Below, piece after piece: positions 8,524-16,855 of a stretch of DNA of 64,000 nucleotides. How positions within the stretch are numbered: position 1 is the first letter of the stretch; each line of letters opens with the position of its first letter. A program made the translations under genes and the position numbers. Source of the stretch: Planctomycetota bacterium (GTDB lineage: Bacteria > Planctomycetota > Planctomycetia > Planctomycetales > Planctomycetaceae); NCBI GenBank assembly GCA_003671275.1, contig QWPB01000024.1, positions 1 to 64,000 on the forward strand, in the 5' to 3' direction. The notes below the pieces were generated by a model, which saw only the letters and a program-made list of their open reading frames with translations, did no database searches and had not been told where the DNA came from.

Positions 8524-10074
8524 ATGTTTGCTCGATCCAGATACATGTTTGAGACCCAGCTGGCGCGGTCCTCGCGGCGGGTGGATATGGTGGTGATTTC
8601 GCTGGTCTATGTGGTGCTGGGACTGATTCAAATCCTCGCTGTCTGGCAGTTCAGTCCCCAGAAATCCGGTCTCGAACTACTGCATGCGTTAACGGTTTTG
8701 CATGCGGCCATGGCGGCGTTACTGGGGATGCGGTTGGCTGGGGATGTCGCGGGAGATCGGTCGTCCGGCGTGGTGGGACTGCTATTCCTGTCGGGAGTTT
8801 CGGCGGGAACGGTGGTGCTGGCACAATGGATGCATCTCCTGGCGGTGTTTATTCGCATCTGGATCATCCGGTACCCGCTGCTGATGCTGGCGTACTCGCT
8901 GGGAGGGACTACCGGGACACAAATCCTGATGGCGGAAGCCTTGCTGTTGGGCATCTTCGTGTTGACGGTCTCGCTGGGATTGCTGGTCGGACATTATTCA
9001 TCCGATCGGACGGTCCTGCGCGGGATTTTTCCGTTGACTTGGGGGATCGATCTGATGCTGACGATCCCCAGCCTGATGATGGGTCTGTTGAGTTATCCGC
9101 CGATTCAGCACTCAATCCGGAACTGGCCCCAGGGTGCGGCCGCGATGGCCGGGCTGAATGATGTGGCCGATTGGTTGTTGTCATTTCGAGTGACTACGAA
9201 TCTGGCCCTGATCTTGAGCGTACCCCAGCCGACGTGGGGCTGCCTGCGGCCGCTGGTGGTCCATCTGGGGCTGGCAGCTGTGTGCGTCTGGAGCTGGCGC
9301 CGGGTCTACTTCACTTGTCTGGACGAGGCGGCCACGGGGGGCTCCGAGTCCGGGGCCCAAGCAGCGTGGGGGGACTCCGAGTTGAAATCGCAGTCGCGTC
9401 CCAGTCGACCGGTCTGGGATGATGCTCTGGCGTGGCAGGCGTACTACATCCACAGCCGCGGTCATTCCAACACACTGGTTCGTTCGCTGTTGCTGGTCGG
9501 CATTCTGTCGACGGTTCTGGTCCTGATGCTGTCTGGACAAGAAGAGTTCCGATCCGCGTCGGTAGTGATTCTGATTGCCTCCAGCGCCCTGATGATGCTT
9601 GTGGGGCAAAGCAAGGTCAGCGACTGCCTGCAGAAAGAGATCCGCGAGCTGACGATCGCCTCGCTGTTAATGACCCCGCATACCTCCCTGGAGTTGTGTG
9701 AGGGTTGGAACCGAGGGGCCCGCCGATTGCAACGGCTGGACCCGATCCTGGTCGGAGCCTGTGTGGCGAGCTGTCTGTGGGTCTCACCAAACGAAGTGGC
9801 ACCGGCGATCTGCGTCGGAGGGATCATGTTGTGGGCCTGCAGCCCATTCTTTGTCCTTTCTCCGCTGATTCCCTATTCCTTCCGTGGGATCATGGTGGGA
9901 CTGCTTTTGATTGCGATTCCCTTTTGGGCTCTGGGAATTGTGGCTGGCATAATGCATGAGGTCCACTATTGGGTGGGGGTCATCGTCGTTATCCCCTTGG
10001 CCTTTGGATGGAATCGGTTGTGCCGGTGGATGATCCCACGCTGGTTTGAAAAGAAAGTTGCGGAACTGGTCTAA
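8524..10074 (+). CDS. polytopic membrane protein, possible ABC-type permease component
   Basis: About 516 aa with roughly ten hydrophobic segments in two groups, separated by a hydrophilic loop around residues 280-320. The first segment opens soon after the N-terminus (VISLVYVVLGLIQILAVW). The layout resembles the ABC-2-like permease proteins common in planctomycetes, but no ATPase gene is adjacent and there is no family-defining motif, so the function remains open. The ORF track starts at a TTG at 8476, only 2 bp after the rlmN stop; the ATG at 8524 gives a more ordinary start. The gene is probably the third member of the hemQ-rlmN transcript. Confidence 0.7.
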   Translation: MFARSRYMFETQLARSSRRVDMVVISLVYVVLGLIQILAVWQFSPQKSGLELLHALTVLHAAMAALLGMRLAGDVAGDRSSGVVGLLFLSGVSAGTVVLAQWMHLLAVFIRIWIIRYPLLMLAYSLGGTTGTQILMAEALLLGIFVLTVSLGLLVGHYSSDRTVLRGIFPLTWGIDLMLTIPSLMMGLLSYPPIQHSIRNWPQGAAAMAGLNDVADWLLSFRVTTNLALILSVPQPTWGCLRPLVVHLGLAAVCVWSWRRVYFTCLDEAATGGSESGAQAAWGDSELKSQSRPSRPVWDDALAWQAYYIHSRGHSNTLVRSLLLVGILSTVLVLMLSGQEEFRSASVVILIASSALMMLVGQSKVSDCLQKEIRELTIASLLMTPHTSLELCEGWNRGARRLQRLDPILVGACVASCLWVSPNEVAPAICVGGIMLWACSPFFVLSPLIPYSFRGIMVGLLLIAIPFWALGIVAGIMHEVHYWVGVIVVIPLAFGWNRLCRWMIPRWFEKKVAELV

Positions 10075-10190
10075 AGCTGGGTGTTGCGCCGGTGGGGCAA
10101 TGGCCGGGTGTCTGCGACCGGACAGTCGGTCGTCGGGTCGGCCTCTGGCCTGCCTCACGAACTCCAGGGAACGATGCCCTGTGAGGCGTG

Positions 10191-10212
10191 CGACAGACAG
10201 GATTGTCTGTCG
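10191..10212. repeat. short intergenic palindrome (CGACAGACA-N4-TGTCTGTCG)
   Basis: A perfect 9-bp stem with the loop GGAT, embedded in the 288-bp gap between the membrane-protein gene and the first giant gene. Related hairpins with the same AGACAGG or GGCAGG theme occur at 16102-16127, 18708-18725, 55224-55269 and 55456-55474. The rest of this gap holds no gene that I can see. The sequence gtgaggagcgacggca just before 10363 provides a good ribosome-binding site for the next gene. Confidence 0.6.
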
Positions 10213-10362
10213 TACCCACGGTTCTGTCCTACTCACAATCGCTCGGTCATGCAGTAGCGTTCTTTGATACATGCGGGCAAATACGACATACTCCGCATGG
10301 GGACGTTCGGCGACCGGAATCGAAGCAGCCCCCCGGTTTGATGGTTGTGAGGAGCGACGGCA

Positions 10363-13300
10363 ATGGTGGCATCTAAGTTGTGGTGGGGCTGTATCGCGCT
10401 GGGGCTGGGATTGGCAGGGCAAGTCCTGGCAGCTGACTCCACAAACGAACCTACCAGTGGACCGGGGATCGTGCCGGTCGGCGAGGACGGAAAGCCGCTT
10501 AACCTGAACTTCGAATCGGGCGATCTCAAGGACTGGACCGCCACCGGCCAGGCCTTCGAGCAACAGCCGATCAAGGGCGGGATTGGTCCCGACCGACCAT
10601 TGGGTACAGGGAAGAAGTCGCTGCATACCGGTGAATTCTGGATGGGCGGGTTCGAGAAGCTCTTTGATGAGCCGCAAGGAACGCTGCAATCGGTCGCATT
10701 CAAGGTGACTCAACCGTGGGCCAGCATGCTGGTCGGCGGCGGCTCTCATCAAGAGACTCGGGTCGAGTTGCTCGATGAGGCCGGCAAGGTCTTCTTTGTC
10801 ATCAGTGGCCCGAACACCGAGGAGCTTTCGCCGGTGGTCGTTGACTTGCGGAAGCAGAAGGACAAAGCGATCTCGATCCGGATCACCGACATGCACTCGG
10901 GCGGGTGGGGGCATGTGAACTTTGACGACTTCCGGTTTCACGAGAAGCGGCCCTCGTTCACGCGGGCGGAACTGGGAGTGAAAGCCACCTCGCTTGCCGA
11001 GGTCTATCCGCACGCCGGACTCACCGCCGAGGAGGCTGCCGCTGCCATGCAGGTGCCGCCGGGATTCAAGGTGCAGGTCGCCGCCTCGGAACCGAATGTG
11101 ACCCAGCCGATTGCGATGTGCTGGGACGACCGGGGCCGCCTCTGGGTGGCCGAAGCACACAGCTACCCGCAACGCAACCCGGAAGGCGAAGGGGCCGACC
11201 GGATCGTGATCTTCGAAGACACGGATGAGAACGGCACACTCGACAAGAAGACAACATTCATCGAGGGACTGAACCTGGTCAGCGGGCTGGCGGTGGGGTT
11301 TGATGGCGTGTGGGTCGGGGCGGCTCCGTATTTGATGTTCATTCCGGACACCAATGGCGACGATGTACCTGATGGCTTGCCAATGAGGGCTGATCCACCA
11401 CAACCTCTCCTCCAGTTCCCAAAAGACGTTCCCCCCGGAGCGAAAGTCCTCCTCGATGGCTGGCACTGGGAGGACACGCATGAGACGCTGAACGCCTTCA
11501 TCTGGGGGCCGGATGGGTGGCTGTATGGGTGTCACGGCGTGTTCACGCACTCACTGGTCGGCAAGCCGGGGACGCCGAAGGCCGAGCGGATGCCGATCAA
11601 CGCCGGGATCTGGCGGTATCACCCGGTGCGGCATGAGTTCGAGGTCTTTGCCCACGGGTCGAGTAACCCCTGGGGCGTCGACTTCAATGAGTATGGCGAG
11701 GCGTTCTGCACAGCCTGTGTGATCCCGCATCTGTATCACATCATCCCGGGCGGTCGGTTCGAGCGGCAGGCTGGGGCGCACTTCAACCCGCACACGTATA
11801 ACGACATCAAGACGATCGCCCGGCACCGGCACTTCACCGGCGGCCAATGGAACAATGACGACCGCAAGGCGAGCGACGACCTCGGCGGTGGCCATGCCCA
11901 TGCCGGGGCGATGATCTACCAGGGCGGGGCCTGGCCCGAGGAGTACAACGGCAAACTCTTCATGCACAACATCCACGGCAACCGCATCAACATCGATCAG
12001 CTGATCCCGGAAGGGTCGGGGTACGCGGGGGATCGCTACCCCGATTTCCTGCTGACCGGGGACAAGTGGTCGCAGATGATCAACCTGATGACCGGTCCCG
12101 ATGGGCAGGTGTGGATGATCGACTGGTACGACGCGAACCAATGCCACCGCCCCGAGGAAGGGCTGCATGACACGACCAACGGACGGATCTTTCGGGTGAG
12201 CTATGGGGATGTGGCAAACCCGAAGATCGACCTCAGGAAACTGAGTGACCAGGAATTGGTGGGCCTGTCTGTCAATGCCCCGAACGAGTGGCATTCGCGG
12301 CATGCCCGCCGCCTGCTTCAGGAACGCGTCGCCGCTGGTAAGATCTCACAATCGACTGGGATTGGATTGCTCTTTTCGGACCCCGGACATCCGGAAATCG
12401 GCGAAACAGATATCAAGCAACAGATGCGGTTCCTGTGGACGATGCACATTGTGGTTGGTCCCGATCACCTTCAGGAGATGATTAAAGATGTGCCTCTCGC
12501 GGAGTTCATGAAGATGGATCCGCATGTGCTGGCCTTTGGAATGCGGATGTTTTCCGAGCATCAGAAGCTGCGACCAGAGACGTACGTACGCCGCGTTGAA
12601 ATGGCCAAAGTTCATTCGTCGCCGATCGTGCGATTGGCGCTGGCCTCGACCTTGAATCGGACTCCGCTCGCTGACCGCTGGGCAATCCTCGAAGGTCTCA
12701 TTACCCACGCTGAGGATGCGAAGGATCACAACCTCCCGCTGATGTACTGGTACGCCATGGAGCCGCTGGCCGATGTCGATCCGGCGCGAGCGCTCGCGCT
12801 GGCGGTGTCGGCGGGCGAGACGATCCCGGTGCTGCGAGAGTACATGATCCGGCGGCTCGGCAGCGGTGATCCGGCGAAGATGCTGGACCTGCTGGTCGAC
12901 GCGCTCGACAAGTCGAAACCAGAGGATGCTCCGCTCTACCTGCGAGGGATTCTCCTGGCCACGCGCGGGCTCAAGGAACATGCCCGCTATGCTCAGTTGC
13001 AGGAGCTGCCGAAGAAGTACACCGTCGCGACCTCGCAGCCGGAGGTCGTGTTCCTCGCCACGGCCATCGCGCACCGAGCCGGTGCCGACTTCGCGCTGGC
13101 CAACCTGCGCGACTACGCCCGCATCTCCAGTTGGCCCGTCGAGGTTCGGCGTGACGCACTCAAATACGTCATCGACGCGAAGTCCGAAGGGCTCGCCGAA
13201 CTGCTGCCGCAGCTCGTCGATGACCCCGCCATGCGCGGGGACGCGCTGCGTTCGCTGGCGGCCATCGATCACCCAGCCGCCCTCCAGCCGGTGATCGACA

Positions 13301-15882
13301 AGTTCGGCACCTTCACTCCTGCTGAACGCCGCGATGCGATGAGCACGCTCACCGCGCGCCCCAGCTATGCCCGCGAACTGTTGGCGGCTGTGCAGGCGAA
13401 CCGTATTCCGAAGACCGAGTTGTCAGCGGACCTCGTGCGGCAATTGCGGAACCTCAACGATGCGGACCTGAACACGCAGATCGAACAGGTGTGGGGGATC
13501 GTGCGGGAGAGTGCTGCCGATCGCGTGGCGCTGATGGCCCGGCTCAAGACAGTCATCGGTGACAAGCACGGTGCGACTCCTGACCGCGAGGTGGGGCGAG
13601 CGATCTTCGCCAAGACCTGCCAGCAGTGTCACACGTTGTTCGGCACCGGCGGCAAGATCGGACCGGACATCACCGGGGCCAACCGGGCGAACCTCGATTA
13701 CCTGCTCTCCAACATCGTCGACCCGTCGTCGGTGATGGCCAAGGAGTACCAGCCAGCGGTTATCTCCACCAAGGATGGCCGCGTCGTTACCGGGATCATC
13801 AAGCAGGCCAGCGGTCCGGGGCTTGTGGCCATTCAAACGCCCGAGCAACTGATCGAGATGCCCGAGAGCGACATCGACGAGCGCCAGCTCAGCGACAAAT
13901 CGATGATGCCGGATGACCTGTTGCGGACCCTCAGTGACAGTGAAGTACGATCACTCGTCGCCTACCTGCAAGGGATGGGGCAATCGCCGATCCGCGCGAA
14001 CCGCGACAACATTGCGACCTTCTTCAATGGTCAGGATCTCACCGGCTGGATCGGGAAGACTGAGGCTGGAGGACTATGGACCGTCGAGCCGGGCGCGACT
14101 CCACAAGAGAGCCAGATCATCGGCCAGACGACCGGCTTGGGGCACAACGAGTTCCTCGTCAGCCAGTTCTCACTGACCGACTTCCGCTTCAAATGTCAGG
14201 TGCTGCTCAAAGACAACCAGGGAAACAGCGGCATCCAGCTACGCAGTGCCCCGCAGCCCAACGGCGAGGTCAAGGGCTACCAGGCGGACATCGGTCCCGG
14301 TTGGTGGGGCAAGGTCTATGAGGAACTGGGCCGTGGTCTAATCGAGAACAACAACGCCGAGCAGTATGCTAAGCCGAACGAGTGGAATACCTATGAAATC
14401 GTGGCGGTCGGAAGCCGGGTGCGAACGTACCTGAATGGTCATCTGTGTGTTGATCGCGACGACCCGGCGGGAGCCAGAAGCGGCGTGATCGCGCTGCAAC
14501 TCCATTCCGGCGGGGCGACGGAAGTGCGGTTCAAGAACCTCGAACTGACACTACTCGATCAACTCCCTCCGCACGCAGCTGCCGGTTCCCAGCCGAATCA
14601 ATGGCCGGTGTCGCGCGGTGGGGCGTTTGAGGGGACGAAGATCAGCTTCAAGAAGACGCAACTCGACACTGTGTTCCGTAGCGAGGGGGTGGGGATTGGA
14701 GATCTCGACAATGATGGAGATATGGACATTGCGGGAGGTTCGCAATGGTATGAGCAGGGAAGGGACAAGGGACAAGGGGCAAGTGACAAGGAGGAGAAAG
14801 CCGAAGCACGAAATCCGAAATCCGAAGACGGAGCAGCGGCTTCTGGTGCTCAACCCTGGGTGGCTCGTCAGTTCGTCGTGCCTCCGAAGGAGTTCGATCC
14901 GAAGGGCTACAGTGACTCGTTCATGAACTATCCCGATGATCTCAACGGGGATGGTCGGCTCGATCTGGTGGTGGTCGACTTCCCGGGCAAGCAGACGTGG
15001 TGGTTTGAGAATCCGGGCGGAGAAAGTGACAAGGGGCAAGTGGCAAGTGCCAAGGCCGGAGCCGCTTGGCCTCGTCACGAGATGATCCCGGTGACTAACA
15101 ACGAAAGCCCGCAGTACCTCGATGTGAATGGCGATGGTGTGCGGGAACTCGTGGCGGGGTTTGAGAATGGCCTGATGGGGATCTCGACGCGGCAGAGCTT
15201 GGCCACTGCTCCGTGGAAGATGCTGGCCATCGGAGCACCGGGAACGGTCGACATTCAGCGGTTCTACCATGGCCTCGGAATCGGCGACATCGATCAGGAT
15301 GGACGGAATGATATCCTCGTCCCGAACGGCTGGTGGAAGGCCCCGGAGCAGATGACGACCGCTCCGTGGACCTTCAACGAGGCCAAGCTCGGCGGCGGCT
15401 GTTCGCAGATGTACGTTTATGACTTCGATGGGGACGGGGATAACGATGTGCTGTCGGCCAGCCCGCATGATTACGGGATCTGGTGGCATGAGCAGGAGGG
15501 GAAACCAAGCGACAAGGCTGGAGAGGCTGCGTCCTCTCAACGGCTTCCGACCTTCAAGACGCACGAGATCGAGAAAACCTTCAGCGAGACGCATGCGGTC
15601 GTCCTCGCCGACATCAACGGCGATGGCCTCCCCGACTTCGTGACCGGCAAGCGCTGGTGGTCGCACGGTGGACACGGTCCCGGCGGCGGCGAGGCGGCGG
15701 TGCTGTACTGGTTTGAACTGAAACGAGAGAACGGCACCGCGACCTGGGTCCGGCACACGATCGACGAAGACAGCGGCGTCGGGACCGCCTTCGAAGTCGC
15801 CGACATCAACGGCGATGGTCTGCTCGATTTTGCAATCTCGAACAAGAAGGGGACGTTTGTTTTCGAGCAGGAGCGGAAGTAG
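10363..15882 (+). CDS. giant secreted PVC-type haem protein with propeller, DUF1080 and FG-GAP domains
   Basis: A 1839-aa exported protein. In order it has a signal peptide (1-23), a beta-rich module (about 40-205), a propeller of the 'membrane-bound dehydrogenase' type (about 225-610, beginning PPGFKVQVAASEP), an alpha-helical HEAT-like stretch (about 640-1060) and a PVC-type single-haem domain with CQQCH near residue 1085. A DUF1080/3-keto-disaccharide-hydrolase-like lectin fold follows (about 1220-1400, FFNGQDLTGW and GNSGIQLRS), then FG-GAP/VCBS repeats with Ca-binding DxDxDGxxD loops (DLDNDGDMDIAGG, DVNGDGVREL, DIDQDGRNDI, DINGDGLPDF). It probably binds and oxidises a sugar outside the cytoplasm. 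GAGGAG 7-12 bp before the ATG supports the start. Three linkers in the FG-GAP part are built from short DNA repeats. Confidence 0.92.
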   Translation: MVASKLWWGCIALGLGLAGQVLAADSTNEPTSGPGIVPVGEDGKPLNLNFESGDLKDWTATGQAFEQQPIKGGIGPDRPLGTGKKSLHTGEFWMGGFEKLFDEPQGTLQSVAFKVTQPWASMLVGGGSHQETRVELLDEAGKVFFVISGPNTEELSPVVVDLRKQKDKAISIRITDMHSGGWGHVNFDDFRFHEKRPSFTRAELGVKATSLAEVYPHAGLTAEEAAAAMQVPPGFKVQVAASEPNVTQPIAMCWDDRGRLWVAEAHSYPQRNPEGEGADRIVIFEDTDENGTLDKKTTFIEGLNLVSGLAVGFDGVWVGAAPYLMFIPDTNGDDVPDGLPMRADPPQPLLQFPKDVPPGAKVLLDGWHWEDTHETLNAFIWGPDGWLYGCHGVFTHSLVGKPGTPKAERMPINAGIWRYHPVRHEFEVFAHGSSNPWGVDFNEYGEAFCTACVIPHLYHIIPGGRFERQAGAHFNPHTYNDIKTIARHRHFTGGQWNNDDRKASDDLGGGHAHAGAMIYQGGAWPEEYNGKLFMHNIHGNRINIDQLIPEGSGYAGDRYPDFLLTGDKWSQMINLMTGPDGQVWMIDWYDANQCHRPEEGLHDTTNGRIFRVSYGDVANPKIDLRKLSDQELVGLSVNAPNEWHSRHARRLLQERVAAGKISQSTGIGLLFSDPGHPEIGETDIKQQMRFLWTMHIVVGPDHLQEMIKDVPLAEFMKMDPHVLAFGMRMFSEHQKLRPETYVRRVEMAKVHSSPIVRLALASTLNRTPLADRWAILEGLITHAEDAKDHNLPLMYWYAMEPLADVDPARALALAVSAGETIPVLREYMIRRLGSGDPAKMLDLLVDALDKSKPEDAPLYLRGILLATRGLKEHARYAQLQELPKKYTVATSQPEVVFLATAIAHRAGADFALANLRDYARISSWPVEVRRDALKYVIDAKSEGLAELLPQLVDDPAMRGDALRSLAAIDHPAALQPVIDKFGTFTPAERRDAMSTLTARPSYARELLAAVQANRIPKTELSADLVRQLRNLNDADLNTQIEQVWGIVRESAADRVALMARLKTVIGDKHGATPDREVGRAIFAKTCQQCHTLFGTGGKIGPDITGANRANLDYLLSNIVDPSSVMAKEYQPAVISTKDGRVVTGIIKQASGPGLVAIQTPEQLIEMPESDIDERQLSDKSMMPDDLLRTLSDSEVRSLVAYLQGMGQSPIRANRDNIATFFNGQDLTGWIGKTEAGGLWTVEPGATPQESQIIGQTTGLGHNEFLVSQFSLTDFRFKCQVLLKDNQGNSGIQLRSAPQPNGEVKGYQADIGPGWWGKVYEELGRGLIENNNAEQYAKPNEWNTYEIVAVGSRVRTYLNGHLCVDRDDPAGARSGVIALQLHSGGATEVRFKNLELTLLDQLPPHAAAGSQPNQWPVSRGGAFEGTKISFKKTQLDTVFRSEGVGIGDLDNDGDMDIAGGSQWYEQGRDKGQGASDKEEKAEARNPKSEDGAAASGAQPWVARQFVVPPKEFDPKGYSDSFMNYPDDLNGDGRLDLVVVDFPGKQTWWFENPGGESDKGQVASAKAGAAWPRHEMIPVTNNESPQYLDVNGDGVRELVAGFENGLMGISTRQSLATAPWKMLAIGAPGTVDIQRFYHGLGIGDIDQDGRNDILVPNGWWKAPEQMTTAPWTFNEAKLGGGCSQMYVYDFDGDGDNDVLSASPHDYGIWWHEQEGKPSDKAGEAASSQRLPTFKTHEIEKTFSETHAVVLADINGDGLPDFVTGKRWWSHGGHGPGGGEAAVLYWFELKRENGTATWVRHTIDEDSGVGTAFEVADINGDGLLDFAISNKKGTFVFEQERK
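14758..14830 (+). repeat. short-word repeat inside CDS (linker 1): ACAAGG and CGAAATC units
   Basis: Within the FG-GAP part of the giant gene, units of the form gggacaagggacaagg, ggcaagtgacaagg and cgaaatccgaaatccgaa follow one another. They translate to the polar linker GRDKGQGASDKEEKAEAR and beyond. This DNA looks like the intergenic word repeats of planctomycete genomes rather than like the surrounding coding sequence, yet it stays in frame. Confidence 0.7.
15021..15057 (+). repeat. short-word repeat inside CDS (linker 2)
   Basis: The sequence agaaagtgacaaggggcaag, followed by tggcaagtgccaagg, encodes ESDKGQVASAKAG. It sits directly after the FG-GAP motif WWFENPGG, the same relative position as linkers 1 and 3. 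Confidence 0.65.
15501..15533 (+). repeat. short-word repeat inside CDS (linker 3)
   Basis: A shorter, more degraded version (gaaaccaagcgacaaggctg) encodes KPSDKAGEAASS after the motif IWWHEQEG. Together with linkers 1 and 2 it marks a repeated insertion point after a W-x-E motif. Confidence 0.45.
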
Positions 15883-15920
15883 TAGCAAGTTGCAGACCTC
15901 CGTCTTTCGTTAACCGTTTA

Positions 15921-16020
15921 TCACCGCAGAGGGCGCAGGGGTACGCAGAGGAAGAGAAGAGAGGGATCACCGCGAGTGTTTCTCTTCATACTCTGCGTAC
16001 CCCTGCGCCCACGGTGGTGA
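15921..16020. repeat. inverted repeat with 20-bp perfect core upstream of GxxExxY gene
   Basis: The left core gggcgcaggggtacgcagag (15931-15950) is the exact reverse complement of the right core at 15991-16010, with partly matching extensions (tcaccg... and ...ggtga) on the outside. The words 'caccgcagag' and 'ctctgcg' are typical of the repeats that accompany GxxExxY genes. A related degenerate copy, cctctgcgagcctccgcgat and so on, follows the gene at about 16554-16585. Confidence 0.8.
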
Positions 16021-16047
16021 ACTCATATTCCTCGCTTGTTGCCTTCG

Positions 16048-16145
16048 CAGTCCGTTGAAAAACGTAGGATAGGATTCCCGTCTGTCGATATTCTGAAGGG
16101 GTGGACAGGCGGGAAGCCTGTTCCACGGCGTTCTTCAACAGGCTG
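16048..16145. repeat. second, imperfect palindrome next to GxxExxY gene
   Basis: Outer arms CAGTCCGTTGAAAAACG (16048-16064) and CGTTCTTCAACAGGCTG (16129-16145) are inverted copies with three mismatches. Between them lies a further inverted pair (ATTCCCGTCTGTC against GACAGGCGGGAAG) and the small hairpin GTGGACAGGC...GCCTGTTCCAC. The whole element could fold into one long cruciform or RNA hairpin. It ends 13 bp before the GxxExxY start codon. Confidence 0.75.
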
Positions 16146-16158
16146 TTAAGGAGATGCA

Positions 16159-16554
16159 ATGATGACTCCCAATGAGATCAGCGGTCAGATTATTGATGCG
16201 GCGATGCACGTTCATTCCGCTCTAGGTCCCGGTTTGCTGGAATCCGCCTATGAAGGCTGCCTGGCATTTGAACTGGCCAGCCGCGGAATTCCCGTCCAAC
16301 GACAATTGGAGTTGCCAGTCATCTACCGTGAGCATCGAATCGATGTCGGCTTCCGCTTGGATCTGCTTGTGGCAGACCTTGTCATTGTTGAGATCAAGGC
16401 TGTTGATCGCTTCGCTCCGATTCACGAAGCGCAGCTCTTGACCTATCTGAAGCTTGTTGACAAGAGAGTTGGACTGCTCCTCAACTTTCATGTTCTGCAC
16501 ATGAAGGATGGCATCAAGCGGATGGTAAATCAGCTGCAGAAATCTGGTTCCTGA
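16159..16554 (+). CDS. GxxExxY protein (PD-(D/E)XK nuclease-like fold)
   Basis: A 131-aa protein with the name-giving motif G-x-x-E-x-x-Y as GLLESAY near residue 27-33, and a PD-(D/E)XK-type core: Asp in FRLDLLV and E-x-K in VIVEIKAV. Family members are widespread and patchily distributed in planctomycetes and other bacteria. They are thought to be restriction-endonuclease-fold proteins, but their role is not established. The upstream AAGGAG at 16148-16153 is a good ribosome-binding site. The gene is bordered by palindromes and separates the giant gene from a duplicated fragment of its 3' end, which suggests that it arrived as a mobile cassette. Confidence 0.9.
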   Translation: MMTPNEISGQIIDAAMHVHSALGPGLLESAYEGCLAFELASRGIPVQRQLELPVIYREHRIDVGFRLDLLVADLVIVEIKAVDRFAPIHEAQLLTYLKLVDKRVGLLLNFHVLHMKDGIKRMVNQLQKSGS

Positions 16555-16652
16555 CCTCTGCGAGCCTCCGCGATCTCAGCGGTAAATCATCCGAGTAGAA
16601 TTAGGTATCGACCGTAGAGGACGCCGAGTTTCGCAGTGGAAGGGAGTTGCCA

Positions 16653-16784
16653 ATGCGGCACATGATCGAAGAAGATAACGGCGTCGGGACCGCCTTCGAA
16701 GTCGCCGACATCAACGGGGACGGACTGCTCGACTTCGCGATCTCGAATAAGAAGGGGACGTTCGTGTTTGAGCAGGAGCGTTGA
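16653..16784 (+). pseudogene. isolated copy of the C-terminal FG-GAP module of the giant haem protein
   Basis: A 43-residue open frame (MRHMIEEDNGVGTAF... ending FVFEQER) closely matches the last 43 or so residues of the giant protein ending at 15882. The DNA differences are mostly at third codon positions. There is no signal peptide or upstream portion, so the fragment cannot be a working version. It is either the relic of a second paralogue or a duplication linked to the GxxExxY insertion. Confidence 0.85.
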
Positions 16785-16855
16785 ACGATATGAGTTGAGA
16801 AATGCCCAGGTGTGGTCACCCCTGGGCTTGGCGAGCCCTCTTGATGTTGGACACC

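Noticed and set aside
9784-11550. 588-aa minus-strand ORF (and similar long antisense ORFs, e.g. 1617-2810, 4235-5284, 61015-62637)
   Set aside because: They lie antisense to well-supported genes in high-GC DNA, have His/Arg/Pro/Gln-rich low-information composition and no motifs; they are shadows.
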